Of a stretch of 64,000 bases of DNA, positions 18,446 to 27,761 are shown piece by piece. The notes below the pieces were generated by a model. That model was given only the letters and a program-made list of their open reading frames with translations. It ran no database searches and had not been told where the DNA came from. The stretch comes from Pontibacter roseus DSM 17521. Lineage in GTDB: Bacteria; Bacteroidota; Bacteroidia; Cytophagales; Hymenobacteraceae. A program made the position numbers and the translations under genes. Positions within the stretch are counted from its first letter, which is position 1. Every line of letters begins with the position of its first letter. The DNA is taken from NCBI RefSeq assembly GCF_000373265.1, contig NZ_KB890766.1, forward strand, positions 397,431-461,430. Direction: 5' to 3'.

Positions 18446-19421
18446 TAAAATAGAGAACAGCAGCATCCTGATTACTGGTGGTGCGGGTTTTATAGGCTCC
18501 TACGTGGTGGAAGAACTGCTCCAGCACGAACCAGCCAGAATCGTCATCCTCGATAACCTGGTTCGGGGCAGCTTTGAGAACATGAATTCCTTCTTGCAGC
18601 ATCCTGTCGTGGAGTTTGTCGAGGGAGACATACGGGACTCTGGCTTGCTGGAGCAATGCCTGGAAGGTATAGACTATGTATTCCATATGGCCGCGCTGCG
18701 AATCAATGCATGCGCGGCGAATCCGTCAGAAGGGTTTGATGTGATGCTGAAAGCAACGTACAATTTGGCTGAATTGTGTGTCAGGCACAAGGTGAAAAAA
18801 GTCGTCTACAGCTCCAGCGCTTCTGTATATGGGCTGGCCCAACACTTCCCTACACCTGAGACGAATAATCCCTATGACAACCAGACCTTTTATGGCGCCG
18901 CGAAACTATGGGGCGAACAGCTGTTCCGGAGCTTCAAGTTTATGTATGGTTTGGACTACGTGGCGCTTCGCTATTTCAATGTGTATGGAGCCCGGATGGA
19001 TACGGACGGAAAGTACACGGAAGTGATGATACGTTGGTTGGATTGCATCAAAGAAGGCAAGAACCCGCTGATTTACGGAGACGGAAGCACCAGCATGGAC
19101 TTTGTGTGTGTAAGGGACGTGGCAAAGGCAAACATTGCGGCTCTTTTGTCAGCTGCTACCGACCAGGCCTTCAACATTGGCAACTGCGAAGAGACAAGTT
19201 TAAAGCAGCTGCTGGAGGCACTGCTCAAGGTGAACAACTCAACGCTTACACCAGAGCATAGAGAAGACAACACTATAAACCCAGTCAGCAGGAGGCTGGC
19301 TGACAACAGCAAGGCGCGCGAGTTGCTGAACTTTTCTCCTACCGTGCGTCTCGAAGAAGGGCTGCGTGAACTGAGTCAGTGGTATTTTGAGAAGAAACGC
19401 GAAACGGCACTAAGCATATGA
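18438..19421 (+). CDS. NAD-dependent nucleotide-sugar epimerase/dehydratase (extended SDR)
   Basis: The 327-residue protein has the Rossmann motif GGAGFIG (14-20), SSSASVYG with the catalytic serine, and the YxxxK pair in FYGAAK (Y152, K156). It lacks an obvious extra domain. It overlaps the SMR-like gene upstream by 8 bp and the aminotransferase gene downstream by 4 bp. With that aminotransferase it probably makes an amino-deoxy sugar: the SDR produces a keto or epimerised sugar and the aminotransferase aminates it. UDP-glucose/GlcNAc 4-epimerase activity is the main alternative. Confidence 0.85.
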   Translation: MHNKIENSSILITGGAGFIGSYVVEELLQHEPARIVILDNLVRGSFENMNSFLQHPVVEFVEGDIRDSGLLEQCLEGIDYVFHMAALRINACAANPSEGFDVMLKATYNLAELCVRHKVKKVVYSSSASVYGLAQHFPTPETNNPYDNQTFYGAAKLWGEQLFRSFKFMYGLDYVALRYFNVYGARMDTDGKYTEVMIRWLDCIKEGKNPLIYGDGSTSMDFVCVRDVAKANIAALLSAATDQAFNIGNCEETSLKQLLEALLKVNNSTLTPEHREDNTINPVSRRLADNSKARELLNFSPTVRLEEGLRELSQWYFEKKRETALSI

Positions 19422-20575
19422 TACCTATCGCAAAACCCTACTTGACCGAAGATGAAGCCCAGGCTGCCTATGACACCATCCTGACAGGCTGGATAACCCA
19501 AGGGCCAAAAGTGCAGGAGTTTGAGGAAAAGTTTGCCGCCTACACAGGTGCAAAGTATGCTGTGGCAGTATCTAACTGTACAACAGCCTTACACCTAGCC
19601 ATGATAGTCGCGGGTATAGGTCCGGGAGATGAGGTGATTTGCCCCTCCATGAGCTACATCGCCACTGCCAACGCCATCCGGTATGTGGGTGCTATACCTG
19701 TTTTTGCAGAGGTGCAGCCAAACGACTACAACCTTAATGTAGCCGATGCCGAGAAAAGGATAACCGACAAAACAAAAGCTATACTCCTGGTGCATCAGAT
19801 AGGTATGCCGGCGGACATAGATACCTTCAAAGACCTTTGTGACAGGTATAGCCTCAAACTGATTGAAGACGCCGCCTGTGCCGCAGGTTCCGCTTACAAA
19901 GGAGCAAAGATAGGTTCCCACTCTGAATTGGTGTGCTTTTCATTCCATCCCAGAAAAGTGATTTCAACGGGTGATGGCGGAATGATTACGACGAACCGGG
20001 AGGATTATTACAACCGGCTGAAGCTCCTGCGGCAGCACGGCATGTCTGTGAACGACCGGGTACGCCATGAAGCCAGCAAGGTGATTTTTGAAGACCATGT
20101 TGAGCTGGGGTATAACTACCGGATGACCGACATACAGGCAGCCGTGGGGATTAAACAATTGGAAAAGCTGGATTGGATTGTGGAGGAGCGTAGAAAGATT
20201 GCAGCAGCTTATAACCAGGCCTTCAAAGGTATAGCCTCCATTCGCTTGCCAGAGGAAAAGGAGGGGTACTTCAGCAACTTCCAATCCTACAGCATCTACC
20301 TGAAAGGCACTGCTCCAGTAGACAGGAACACGCTGATGCAGCACTTGCTGGACAAAGGTATAGCCACCAGAAGAGGCATTATGAACACACATCGGGAGAT
20401 TGCCTATAAAAATTACATGCCAAGAGTTTCTCTTCCAGTGTCTGAAGATTTGCAGGAAAACTCAATCATGCTGCCACTGTATGTGCCGATGAAGGCAGAG
20501 GACATAGTACATGTAATTGATTGCTTCACACATGAGATACTTGCAGCAGCTGATACGGGTAAAGCTATGGTATGA
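19418..20575 (+). CDS. DegT/DnrJ/EryC1/StrS-family sugar aminotransferase (second copy)
   Basis: The 385-residue PLP enzyme has the N-terminal GWITQGPKVQEFEEKF, SNCTTALHLAM, EDAACAAGS and the Schiff-base lysine in SFHPRKVISTGDGG (K180). It resembles 4-amino sugar enzymes such as ArnB, PseC or perosamine synthase more than the first copy at 15.3 kb does. Its ATG overlaps the stop of the SDR gene (4 bp), indicating coupled translation. The pair likely supplies an amino-deoxy sugar nucleotide to the GT2 or later glycosyltransferases. Confidence 0.88.
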   Translation: MIPIAKPYLTEDEAQAAYDTILTGWITQGPKVQEFEEKFAAYTGAKYAVAVSNCTTALHLAMIVAGIGPGDEVICPSMSYIATANAIRYVGAIPVFAEVQPNDYNLNVADAEKRITDKTKAILLVHQIGMPADIDTFKDLCDRYSLKLIEDAACAAGSAYKGAKIGSHSELVCFSFHPRKVISTGDGGMITTNREDYYNRLKLLRQHGMSVNDRVRHEASKVIFEDHVELGYNYRMTDIQAAVGIKQLEKLDWIVEERRKIAAAYNQAFKGIASIRLPEEKEGYFSNFQSYSIYLKGTAPVDRNTLMQHLLDKGIATRRGIMNTHREIAYKNYMPRVSLPVSEDLQENSIMLPLYVPMKAEDIVHVIDCFTHEILAAADTGKAMV

Positions 20576-20874
20576 TTTAATGGACCAAGAATTTATAATT
20601 AGTAAGAAAGGCGACAAGGTGAGCCTATAGACTAGTCGTGAGGGAATTATTAGTGATACACATATAACATAGGGTGTACAGGCAAAAAAACATGTTAAAA
20701 AATAATGACGAATTGAAACTTGCTAAGTTATGCATTTCTAAAAAAATGCTAGGCTATACCTGATGAGACAGACTTAGTACAATTTTATAAAATATATATG
20801 AAATAATTGCAAATTTATATGGTTATAATTTTATAAGTGGCGTATACCTTTTAGAGACTGCTAACCTACAATAC
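20576..20874. other. AT-rich promoter region of the export block
   Basis: A 299-bp AT-rich spacer separates the sugar-modifying block from the Wza-like gene. TACCTTTT at 20845-20852 resembles the Bacteroidota -7 element (TAnnTTTG), but no TTG lies at the right distance. It likely begins a new transcription unit. No gene or terminator with a clear T-tract was found. Confidence 0.5.
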
Positions 20875-21654
20875 ATGATTACCAAAGCCCTTACTATATG
20901 TTGTTTGCTGTTTTTGATTTCCTGCTCTCCAAGGAACCTCACCTACCTGAGTGATTTGAAGGAGCAGGAGACAAAAGAGGAGCCGATTCTGAATGATGTG
21001 GACCCCAGGATTCAGCCAAATGACATTCTGGATATTACTATCACCAGCCTTAGCGCTGAGTCTAACGTCATGTTCAACAGCGGTATAATTCAGGTTGGGG
21101 GAGCTGGCAGCAGCTCAGGTGCGTCGGCAAAGCCGGTGGGCTACCAAGTCGATAGGAATGGCTATGTCCTCATCCCGGTGTTAGGAAAAGTGCATTTGGG
21201 AGGTCTTACAAAAGAGGAGGCCAAGGAGCACCTGACATCGGTTCTGGGCAAGTACGCCAGAGACCCGATAGTGGATATGAGGTACATGAATTTCAAGATA
21301 ACCGTTATCGGCGAGGTGAACAATCCCTCGACCTTCACGGTGCCCCATGAGCGGATAAACGTGTTGGAGGCATTGGGGCTTGCAGGGGATTTGACACCCT
21401 ACGGCAAGCGGGAAAACGTCTTGATAGTGCGGGAGCAGGATGGGAAACGCATTACGTCTAGAATCGATTTGAACAGTAAAGATGTGCTGAACTCGCCTTA
21501 CTTCTACTTACAGCAGAACGATGTCATCTATGTGGAGCCGGATAGGGTGAAGGCCGTTCAAGTCAGTCCGGGGCGTTCCAATTTACAGTTTGGCCTTTCC
21601 GTAGGTTTGGCTTTGCTGTCTGTCGTCACCATACTGGTATCACAGGTTTTTTAG
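20875..21654 (+). CDS. Wza-like polysaccharide export lipoprotein
   Basis: The 259-residue protein has a lipoprotein signal with the lipobox LISC (C17). The Poly_export domain follows (IQPNDILDITITSLS ... GYQVDRNGYVLIPVLGKVHLGG), then an SLBB-like beta-grasp domain (FKITVIGEVNNPSTFTVPHE). A C-terminal membrane helix is at about 240-258 (FGLSVGLALLSVVTILVSQV). The family forms the outer-membrane channel for capsule or exopolysaccharide. It is shorter than E. coli Wza, as is usual in Bacteroidota. The tyrosine-kinase gene follows after 11 bp. Confidence 0.92.
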   Translation: MITKALTICCLLFLISCSPRNLTYLSDLKEQETKEEPILNDVDPRIQPNDILDITITSLSAESNVMFNSGIIQVGGAGSSSGASAKPVGYQVDRNGYVLIPVLGKVHLGGLTKEEAKEHLTSVLGKYARDPIVDMRYMNFKITVIGEVNNPSTFTVPHERINVLEALGLAGDLTPYGKRENVLIVREQDGKRITSRIDLNSKDVLNSPYFYLQQNDVIYVEPDRVKAVQVSPGRSNLQFGLSVGLALLSVVTILVSQVF

Positions 21655-21665
21655 GAGTAGGCAAA

Positions 21666-23999
21666 ATGAAAGATAGAGAGCTGTTTCCACTCAAGTCAGA
21701 GCAACCACAGGCTAAAGACATCAAAGAGATGATTGGCCAGTACCTCAAGTACTGGTACCTCTTCTTGATTGGCGGTGCACTGGGCTATGGAGGAGCTTAT
21801 CTATACTGTCTTTACTACACCACCCCGCAGTATAGCATCAGCAGTACCATTCTGCTGAAAGGAGACAGTGAAGCGGACGCAGGGGCTTTGGGAGACCTGA
21901 GCATAGGCAAAACGTCCAAGAACATCAACAATGAAATAGAGGTGCTCTACTCTCTAAGCCTGATGGAGCGGGTAGTCAGAGAACTGGACCTGTCAACAAG
22001 TTATCTGGTAGAGGGACGCGTGAAGAGCGAGGAGGTATATGGGAAGGATGTGCCCATCAAAGTGTTGGTAAGCCAGTATGACTCAAGCGCTTTTGGGAAG
22101 TCCGTAATCATCCACCTGAAATCAGACAACACGTATACGCTGGAAGAGGATTCTGGCAAGGTAGCCACTCACAAATTCGGACAGCAAGTCAACAGGCCTT
22201 ATGGCGCTTTCACTGTTGTTGCAGCAAGGGGAGTATTAGCAAATGAGGTACCATCCGGAAAAAAAATACAGGTAGTCTTCCAGGATCTGAAACGGGTGGC
22301 GCAGCATTACAACCGAAGCATCTCTATTCTGCCAAAACGTGACGATGCCAGTGTTTTGAGAATAAGCCTGGTCGAACCCGTGCCTGAGAAGGGAATACAC
22401 ATCATCAACAAACTGGTGGAGGTGTATAACAAGGAAGCGATAGAGGATAAAAATCTGCAGGCTTCCAGTACCATTGATTTTCTGGATGAGCGCTTAAAGT
22501 TTATTACGACGGAGCTCTCTGACGTGGAGAAAGATGTGGAGAGGTATAAACGTGATAACGAACTCACGGATGTCAGCACGCAGGCTTCGCAGTATCTGGA
22601 GCAGGCCAGTGGGTATAACAGCAAATTGTCAGATTGGGCCATACAGATTGAGATTTTAGAGTCAATAGAAGAGTACTTAGGAAGCGGTCATAACCAGTAT
22701 AAGATGGTGCCGAGTACCTTGTCCATCCAAGATCCTACACTTACGGGTCTGATTTCAAAGTTCAATGAATTACAACTAGAGCGGGAGCGGCTTCTACGCA
22801 ATGCCTTCCCTAATAATCCCTTGGTGCACAACATCAACCAACAACTGGAGGACCTGCGTACCAACATTATCGAAAACCTGAGAAACATCAAGAAAGGGCT
22901 CATTATTACGAGCAATAACCTGAGGGCAAGCTCCGGGCAATATAAATCAAAGATAAGCAAGGTTCCATCTATGGAGAGGGAGCTGCTGGAAATAAACAGG
23001 GAACAGGCCATCAAGCAGAACCTGTATCTATACCTCCTTCAGAAGCGCGAAGAGTCTGCTTTATCGCTAGCCGCCAGCATATCTAACTCCAGGATTATCG
23101 ACCCGGCCATTGCGACAGACTATCCGATAAGTCCTAATAAACGAAATATCTTTTTGATGTCCATCTTACTCGGATTGGCTGTGCCGTTTGCAGGCGTGTT
23201 TGTGTACGGATTGTTCAATACCAAAGTGCAGACTCAAAAAGAAGTGGAGCACCTGACAAGTGTGCCCATACTGGGAGAGTTGATGCACAATACTTCAAGT
23301 GAAACACTTGTCGTAACGGCTGGCAACCGTTCCCCTATCGTTGAGACGTTTCGGCTCATCCGGGCGAAGCTGAATTTTGCTGCCGTTGATAAGGAGAACA
23401 GGGTCATGCTGGTTACCTCCTGTATGAGTGGCGAGGGCAAGACGTTCTTCACTATCAACTTGGGAGCCACCCTAGCACTAACAGGAAAAAAGGTAGTGTT
23501 GCTTGAGCTAGACCTACGTAACCCAAAGCTTTTCAAGAACATAGGAATGAACTCCTCTTTTGGGATTTCTGATTATCTGGTATCCGACAGCATCCTGATT
23601 GATGATATTGTATTGCCTGTGGAGAATACTGAGGGGCTGTTTGTTGTGAGTGCAGGCTCGATTCCACCTAATCCTGCAGAATTGATGATGTCTGTGAAAC
23701 TGGCACAGTTCATTGACAACCTGAAGGCTAGCTTTGATTACATCATCATAGATACTGCCCCTGTGGGACAAGTGGCTGACGCGTTCTGCCTGAGCCCCCT
23801 GATAGACTCCACCATTTTCATCATCCGGTATAACTACACCCATAAGGAGCAGTTGGCAATACTTGAGAACATCTACAGAAACAAAGAGCTGAGCAGTCCC
23901 ATGGTTGTTCTGAACGATGCTAGGAAGGGAAGCGGAAGCAGGTATGGCTATGGTTATGGAGAATACAACAACAAGAGTAAGAAATTTTCAATAAGCTGA
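21666..23999 (+). CDS. Wzc-like polysaccharide co-polymerase and tyrosine autokinase
   Basis: The 777-residue protein has an N-terminal Wzz domain with a first helix near residue 35, a long periplasmic coiled-coil part with a GNVR-type end, and a second helix around 500. The cytoplasmic BY-kinase has Walker A SCMSGEGKT (about 583-591), Walker A' VVLLELDLRNPK and Walker B IIIDTAP. The tail is a tyrosine-rich cluster (SRYGYGYGEY) that would be autophosphorylated. It controls chain length and works with the Wza-like channel encoded just upstream. No cognate tyrosine phosphatase gene is seen in the window. Confidence 0.93.
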   Translation: MKDRELFPLKSEQPQAKDIKEMIGQYLKYWYLFLIGGALGYGGAYLYCLYYTTPQYSISSTILLKGDSEADAGALGDLSIGKTSKNINNEIEVLYSLSLMERVVRELDLSTSYLVEGRVKSEEVYGKDVPIKVLVSQYDSSAFGKSVIIHLKSDNTYTLEEDSGKVATHKFGQQVNRPYGAFTVVAARGVLANEVPSGKKIQVVFQDLKRVAQHYNRSISILPKRDDASVLRISLVEPVPEKGIHIINKLVEVYNKEAIEDKNLQASSTIDFLDERLKFITTELSDVEKDVERYKRDNELTDVSTQASQYLEQASGYNSKLSDWAIQIEILESIEEYLGSGHNQYKMVPSTLSIQDPTLTGLISKFNELQLERERLLRNAFPNNPLVHNINQQLEDLRTNIIENLRNIKKGLIITSNNLRASSGQYKSKISKVPSMERELLEINREQAIKQNLYLYLLQKREESALSLAASISNSRIIDPAIATDYPISPNKRNIFLMSILLGLAVPFAGVFVYGLFNTKVQTQKEVEHLTSVPILGELMHNTSSETLVVTAGNRSPIVETFRLIRAKLNFAAVDKENRVMLVTSCMSGEGKTFFTINLGATLALTGKKVVLLELDLRNPKLFKNIGMNSSFGISDYLVSDSILIDDIVLPVENTEGLFVVSAGSIPPNPAELMMSVKLAQFIDNLKASFDYIIIDTAPVGQVADAFCLSPLIDSTIFIIRYNYTHKEQLAILENIYRNKELSSPMVVLNDARKGSGSRYGYGYGEYNNKSKKFSIS

Positions 24000-24043
24000 A
24001 GTGCTTCATTTATTCAGCCAGGGATATTTATCGATACGAAAGG

Positions 24044-25375
24044 ATGCACCTTCTTAGAAGAACCAAATCCCTGTTTATAACCTCTGTCACGGAAATGAAC
24101 CCTCAACAATGGGTCCAATCGGTTCTGAAGGTGCTGGGTTCGCAGGTGCTTTTACAGGCGCTTGGTTTCGGAATAAGCATTTTCCTGATAAGGGAAATGA
24201 CCAAAGAAGACTACGCCATTTATACCGTGCTTTTTTCAATACAGTCTATGCTAGCTATACTCTCTGACTCCGGAATCATGATTGGCTTCAATGCCATTGG
24301 GGGTAAGGTATGGCAGAAGGAGGATGACTTTGCCTCGCTCATCAAGACGGTGGCATACCTGAGGATACGAGTGGTTGTGGTTGCATTTGCTGTAGCCGGG
24401 ATTTATGGTCTGACGCTGCTCATGAATCAGAACTCTTCTGTCTTGATGGCGATGCTATTTGTGGCATGCCTCGGGCTTATTGTCGTACCTGAAGTGCATA
24501 AATCATTTATTCAACAGGCCTTGCTGATAAAGAAGGACATCGGAAGTGTGCAGCTGACAAGCATCCTGTACCAAGGTATGCGTCTGGTGTTGATTTGCCT
24601 GGCGCTATTCATTATGAAATTTGGCCTAAGCATCCAGCTGATTCTAGTCATATCTATATTGAGTTCCTGGGCTTCCTTTTTATATATATTGGAAAAGAGC
24701 AAGCCTATCAGGAGCCCCTCAGCAGAAGTCAACTTGGAATATAAGTCTACCTTGCTGCAATACCTGAAGACCAACTGGCATAACGCGTTGTTTTTCTCCT
24801 TTCAAGGCCAGATTTCAATCTTCCTGATAGCGCTGCTTGGCACAACAGCAAGCCTGGCCGAACTGGGTGCTCTAACCAGATTCTCTCTCTTGTTTACAGC
24901 CCTACTGGCACTTGTATCCAACATAGTGGGGCCTGCCTTTGGGAGGTGCCAAAATAAGGGAAAGCTGGTTCGGTCCTATATATCAATGCTGCTGGCTATA
25001 CTTGTTCTCGCTACGGTTACTCTGCTAACGGTGTATCTGTTCCCCTCCCTGTTTTTATGGATATTGGGTGAGCAGTATCAGCAGCTTTCTCATGAGTTAT
25101 TTCTGGTCTTTGTAGCATGTTCCATTCACCTGGCAGCAAGTACTGTTTTCTGTTTGAACTCCTATAGGGGATGGATAAGGTTTACGCCAGTATGGGAGAT
25201 TCCGGCAAACATCTTCTCATTAGGACTAGGGGTGCTGCTGTTCGATTTAAGCACTCTGGAGGGTGTACTGACTCTGTCCATTATCGGGGCCTCCACGAAC
25301 TTGTTCCTGTATGTTGCAAACAGTATAGCCGGATTCAAACAATTGCCTGAGGTTGTAGAACTTGAAAGAGCCTGA
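24044..25375 (+). CDS. Wzx-like lipid-linked oligosaccharide flippase
   Basis: The 443-residue polytopic protein has about twelve hydrophobic segments and the N-terminal pattern of the MATE/Wzx superfamily (ALGFGISIFLIREMTKEDYAIYTVLFS). It would move the undecaprenyl-linked repeat across the inner membrane. The ATG at 24044 is used, though an in-frame ATG at 24095 (MNPQQW) is also plausible, since neither has a good Shine-Dalgarno sequence. It is followed after 2 bp by a glycosyltransferase gene. Confidence 0.85.
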   Translation: MHLLRRTKSLFITSVTEMNPQQWVQSVLKVLGSQVLLQALGFGISIFLIREMTKEDYAIYTVLFSIQSMLAILSDSGIMIGFNAIGGKVWQKEDDFASLIKTVAYLRIRVVVVAFAVAGIYGLTLLMNQNSSVLMAMLFVACLGLIVVPEVHKSFIQQALLIKKDIGSVQLTSILYQGMRLVLICLALFIMKFGLSIQLILVISILSSWASFLYILEKSKPIRSPSAEVNLEYKSTLLQYLKTNWHNALFFSFQGQISIFLIALLGTTASLAELGALTRFSLLFTALLALVSNIVGPAFGRCQNKGKLVRSYISMLLAILVLATVTLLTVYLFPSLFLWILGEQYQQLSHELFLVFVACSIHLAASTVFCLNSYRGWIRFTPVWEIPANIFSLGLGVLLFDLSTLEGVLTLSIIGASTNLFLYVANSIAGFKQLPEVVELERA

Positions 25376-25377
25376 AC

Positions 25378-26562
25378 ATGAAGTTAGCAGTATTTTCCCC
25401 AATAGCCTTGGACCCGACATTAGGAGCATCAAAGCACAAAATGGAGCAGGCAAAAGCGCTGGAAAAACTTGGCTGGTATACCTCGCTTTTCGACTATAGG
25501 GATTTGGGCCTGACGGAAAAGTGCTTTGGGAGTATGAGTTACAGGGAATTATACAGTGCAGCCTTGAAAGAATTTTTGATTGAGAATGCTTCACAGTACG
25601 ATGTGGTTCTGTATGAGTGTGATACTTTACCATACCCCAGAAGCCTATTCCCCGAAAAACCTCTCTTTATCGCTAGTCCTGCTTTACTCTTTTACCATTT
25701 TCAGACCATAAAGTACCCATTGAACATTAAAAACAGGGTAAGGAAATTCCTATACGGTTTGATAAGTAATACACAAACGAAACATCATGCATTGACTCTG
25801 TATACGCTCCAGCAGGCCGATGTTGTACAGGTTCAGAATATCTGTGACAAAGCAGTACTTGAACAGCATGGATTTGCGGCTGAGAAGCTTATAACAGTGC
25901 CGTGTGGATTAACCGCAGAGAGAAAGGCCTTGTTGAACCAGGTGGAAAATTATAATGAGGCAGCACCTTGTGTGGCATTTATTGGGACGTTCGATTTTAG
26001 GAAGGGGGCTGTTGATTTTCCAAAAATCGTTGCAAAAGTAATCGACCAGGTACCGGAATGCACCTTTAGATTCTTAGGTACAAGAGGTATGCTGGTTAAT
26101 GCCCAGCAGGTGCTTGACTTCTTCCCTAAAAAATTATGGGCATCTATATCTGTAACACCTACTTTTTCTCCCGAAGAATTACCATACCTGCTTTCTAACT
26201 GTCAGGTAGGTATGTTCCCCTCTTATATAGAGAGCTTCGGCATAGGGGTTTTGGAAATGATGGCGGCAGGCATACCTGTAGTTTGCTACAGTTCCCCAGG
26301 ACCATCTGACTTTGTTCCGGACAGCTTACTGATTAAGCCTGGTGATACAAATCAGTTTGCAAGTAGGCTTATTGACTTGTTGAGATTTCCAGAGGAGCGC
26401 CAAAAATACAGCCAGGTGGTTTTGAGCATAGCAGAGCATTATGACTGGGACAGAATTGGCTTAGGAGTAGCCAGAGTATACCAGGAACTTATTAACCGAA
26501 AAAAACAGGTTACAGAAACAGCAGTAGAAAAAATGCCTGAGCTACTGGCAGGAGGCAGGTAA
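25378..26562 (+). CDS. Glycosyltransferase, GT4-like
   Basis: The 394-residue protein has the GT-B fold. The donor-binding EX7E motif is in SYIESFGIGVLEMMAAG, followed by IPVVCYSSPGPSDFV. The N-terminal part begins LAVFSPIALDPTLGASKH, with a small-residue loop for the acceptor. It starts 2 bp after the flippase stop, so translation is coupled. It adds one sugar of the repeat unit; donor and linkage cannot be predicted. Confidence 0.85.
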   Translation: MKLAVFSPIALDPTLGASKHKMEQAKALEKLGWYTSLFDYRDLGLTEKCFGSMSYRELYSAALKEFLIENASQYDVVLYECDTLPYPRSLFPEKPLFIASPALLFYHFQTIKYPLNIKNRVRKFLYGLISNTQTKHHALTLYTLQQADVVQVQNICDKAVLEQHGFAAEKLITVPCGLTAERKALLNQVENYNEAAPCVAFIGTFDFRKGAVDFPKIVAKVIDQVPECTFRFLGTRGMLVNAQQVLDFFPKKLWASISVTPTFSPEELPYLLSNCQVGMFPSYIESFGIGVLEMMAAGIPVVCYSSPGPSDFVPDSLLIKPGDTNQFASRLIDLLRFPEERQKYSQVVLSIAEHYDWDRIGLGVARVYQELINRKKQVTETAVEKMPELLAGGR

Positions 26563-26597
26563 TTATAAAAGCGCTGACTATATAATTGACTATAGAA

Positions 26598-27656
26598 GTG
26601 AGAATCTTATTCCTTAATTCTAATATCCCAAACTACGTAACAGATGGTCTGTTCCACGGGTTCTATTCTATGCCTGATGTAACAGTTGTTGATGTTCCCA
26701 GGATGAACTACATGTATACGGATGCATCGGAGGAGGATTTGGAGAAGACAGGGAGCAAAGGAAACACCTTGTATGGGACATTGAAAGAGGATAAAAATGC
26801 ACAAGGTAAAAGGACTTATTGGCAGGCTGACATAGAGCAATACGATTACGTTATCTTTAGTGACATCTTTGAGCAATGTGATTTGTTTAATTTTATATAC
26901 AAATCCATCAGCCCGAACAGAAGGAAGACTCTTTGTGTGGTAGATGGTTATGACAGCGCTTCTATATTTCCCTATTTCAATTTTTTCCTGAACCTTAGGA
27001 TAAGGCCTTGGGCTTTTTTGTACAGTACCCAAGGTGCTCATTATTTCAAAAGAGAATTTAGCAATACGGGGGAGCTCTATGGTGTGTCAAAAGACCGTTT
27101 TCTGATTCTTAACACCATCGTGTCGATGTTCCTGCAAAGACCTAAGAATAACTTTCATCCTATAACTATGTCTATTCCAGAGGACAGAATTGAATACTGT
27201 TCATTTCGGAACAAGACGCAAGACTTTATCAACTACAATGTTGACGCACAGTTGAATAGCCTGTTCCCAGACAGAGGTGTCGCCGAACTTGGGAAGTGGC
27301 AGCCAGCTTTCAAGAACCAGGCTGAGTATTGTGATGAAATAAGAAAGTCCAGGTTCGGTATCACGGCCAAGAGAGCAGGCTGGGATTGCCTCAGGCATTA
27401 TGAGTATGCTGCATTAGGGGCCATCTTATGCTTTAAAGACTTGAAAAGCAAGAGCGTTTTATGTGCTCCTTTAGGATTGGATGAAACAAATTGCTTACCC
27501 TATACTGACAAAGATGACCTGCTAACCAAAATTAAAAGGAAATCTGTAGGTGAGTTGGAGGCAATCCAGGAAGCTCAGTACCGCTGGGTAGAAAAATATA
27601 CTACTGTTAAGGTCGCTGCAGGTCTATTAGATAAGTTACTTGCCACAAAAGGATGA
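26598..27656 (+). CDS. CgeB/exostosin-like putative glycosyltransferase
   Basis: The frame is open from a TTG at 26586, but GTG at 26598 gives the natural start (M)RILFLNSN, about 352 residues. I do not recognise a standard GT4 domain. The C-terminal half has KSRFGITAKRAGWDCLRHYEY followed by AALGAILCF, which resembles the donor-binding part of CgeB-like and exostosin-like GT-B enzymes. The first half has PYFNFFLNLRIRPWAFLY, not informative. The position between two GT genes supports a sugar-transfer role. This is a moderate call. Confidence 0.55.
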   Translation: MRILFLNSNIPNYVTDGLFHGFYSMPDVTVVDVPRMNYMYTDASEEDLEKTGSKGNTLYGTLKEDKNAQGKRTYWQADIEQYDYVIFSDIFEQCDLFNFIYKSISPNRRKTLCVVDGYDSASIFPYFNFFLNLRIRPWAFLYSTQGAHYFKREFSNTGELYGVSKDRFLILNTIVSMFLQRPKNNFHPITMSIPEDRIEYCSFRNKTQDFINYNVDAQLNSLFPDRGVAELGKWQPAFKNQAEYCDEIRKSRFGITAKRAGWDCLRHYEYAALGAILCFKDLKSKSVLCAPLGLDETNCLPYTDKDDLLTKIKRKSVGELEAIQEAQYRWVEKYTTVKVAAGLLDKLLATKG

Positions 27657-27671
27657 GATAACTATCATGGC

Positions 27672-27761
27672 ATGAAGAGAATGTGGCATAAACAATTTGC
27701 GGGAGGATTGACTGATTACAGTTTCATTAGGAAGTATGTCGCTTTAGATGAATTATCATGA
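27672..27761 (+). CDS. Possible 29-aa leader peptide coupled to the next gene
   Basis: An ATG-TGA frame encodes MKRMWHKQFAGGLTDYSFIR and nine more residues. Its stop overlaps the next gene's start as ATGA (27758-27761), the arrangement of translationally coupled genes. No Shine-Dalgarno sequence is obvious before its own ATG. It may be a leader, the decayed end of a lost glycosyltransferase gene, or chance. Confidence 0.3.
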   Translation: MKRMWHKQFAGGLTDYSFIRKYVALDELS

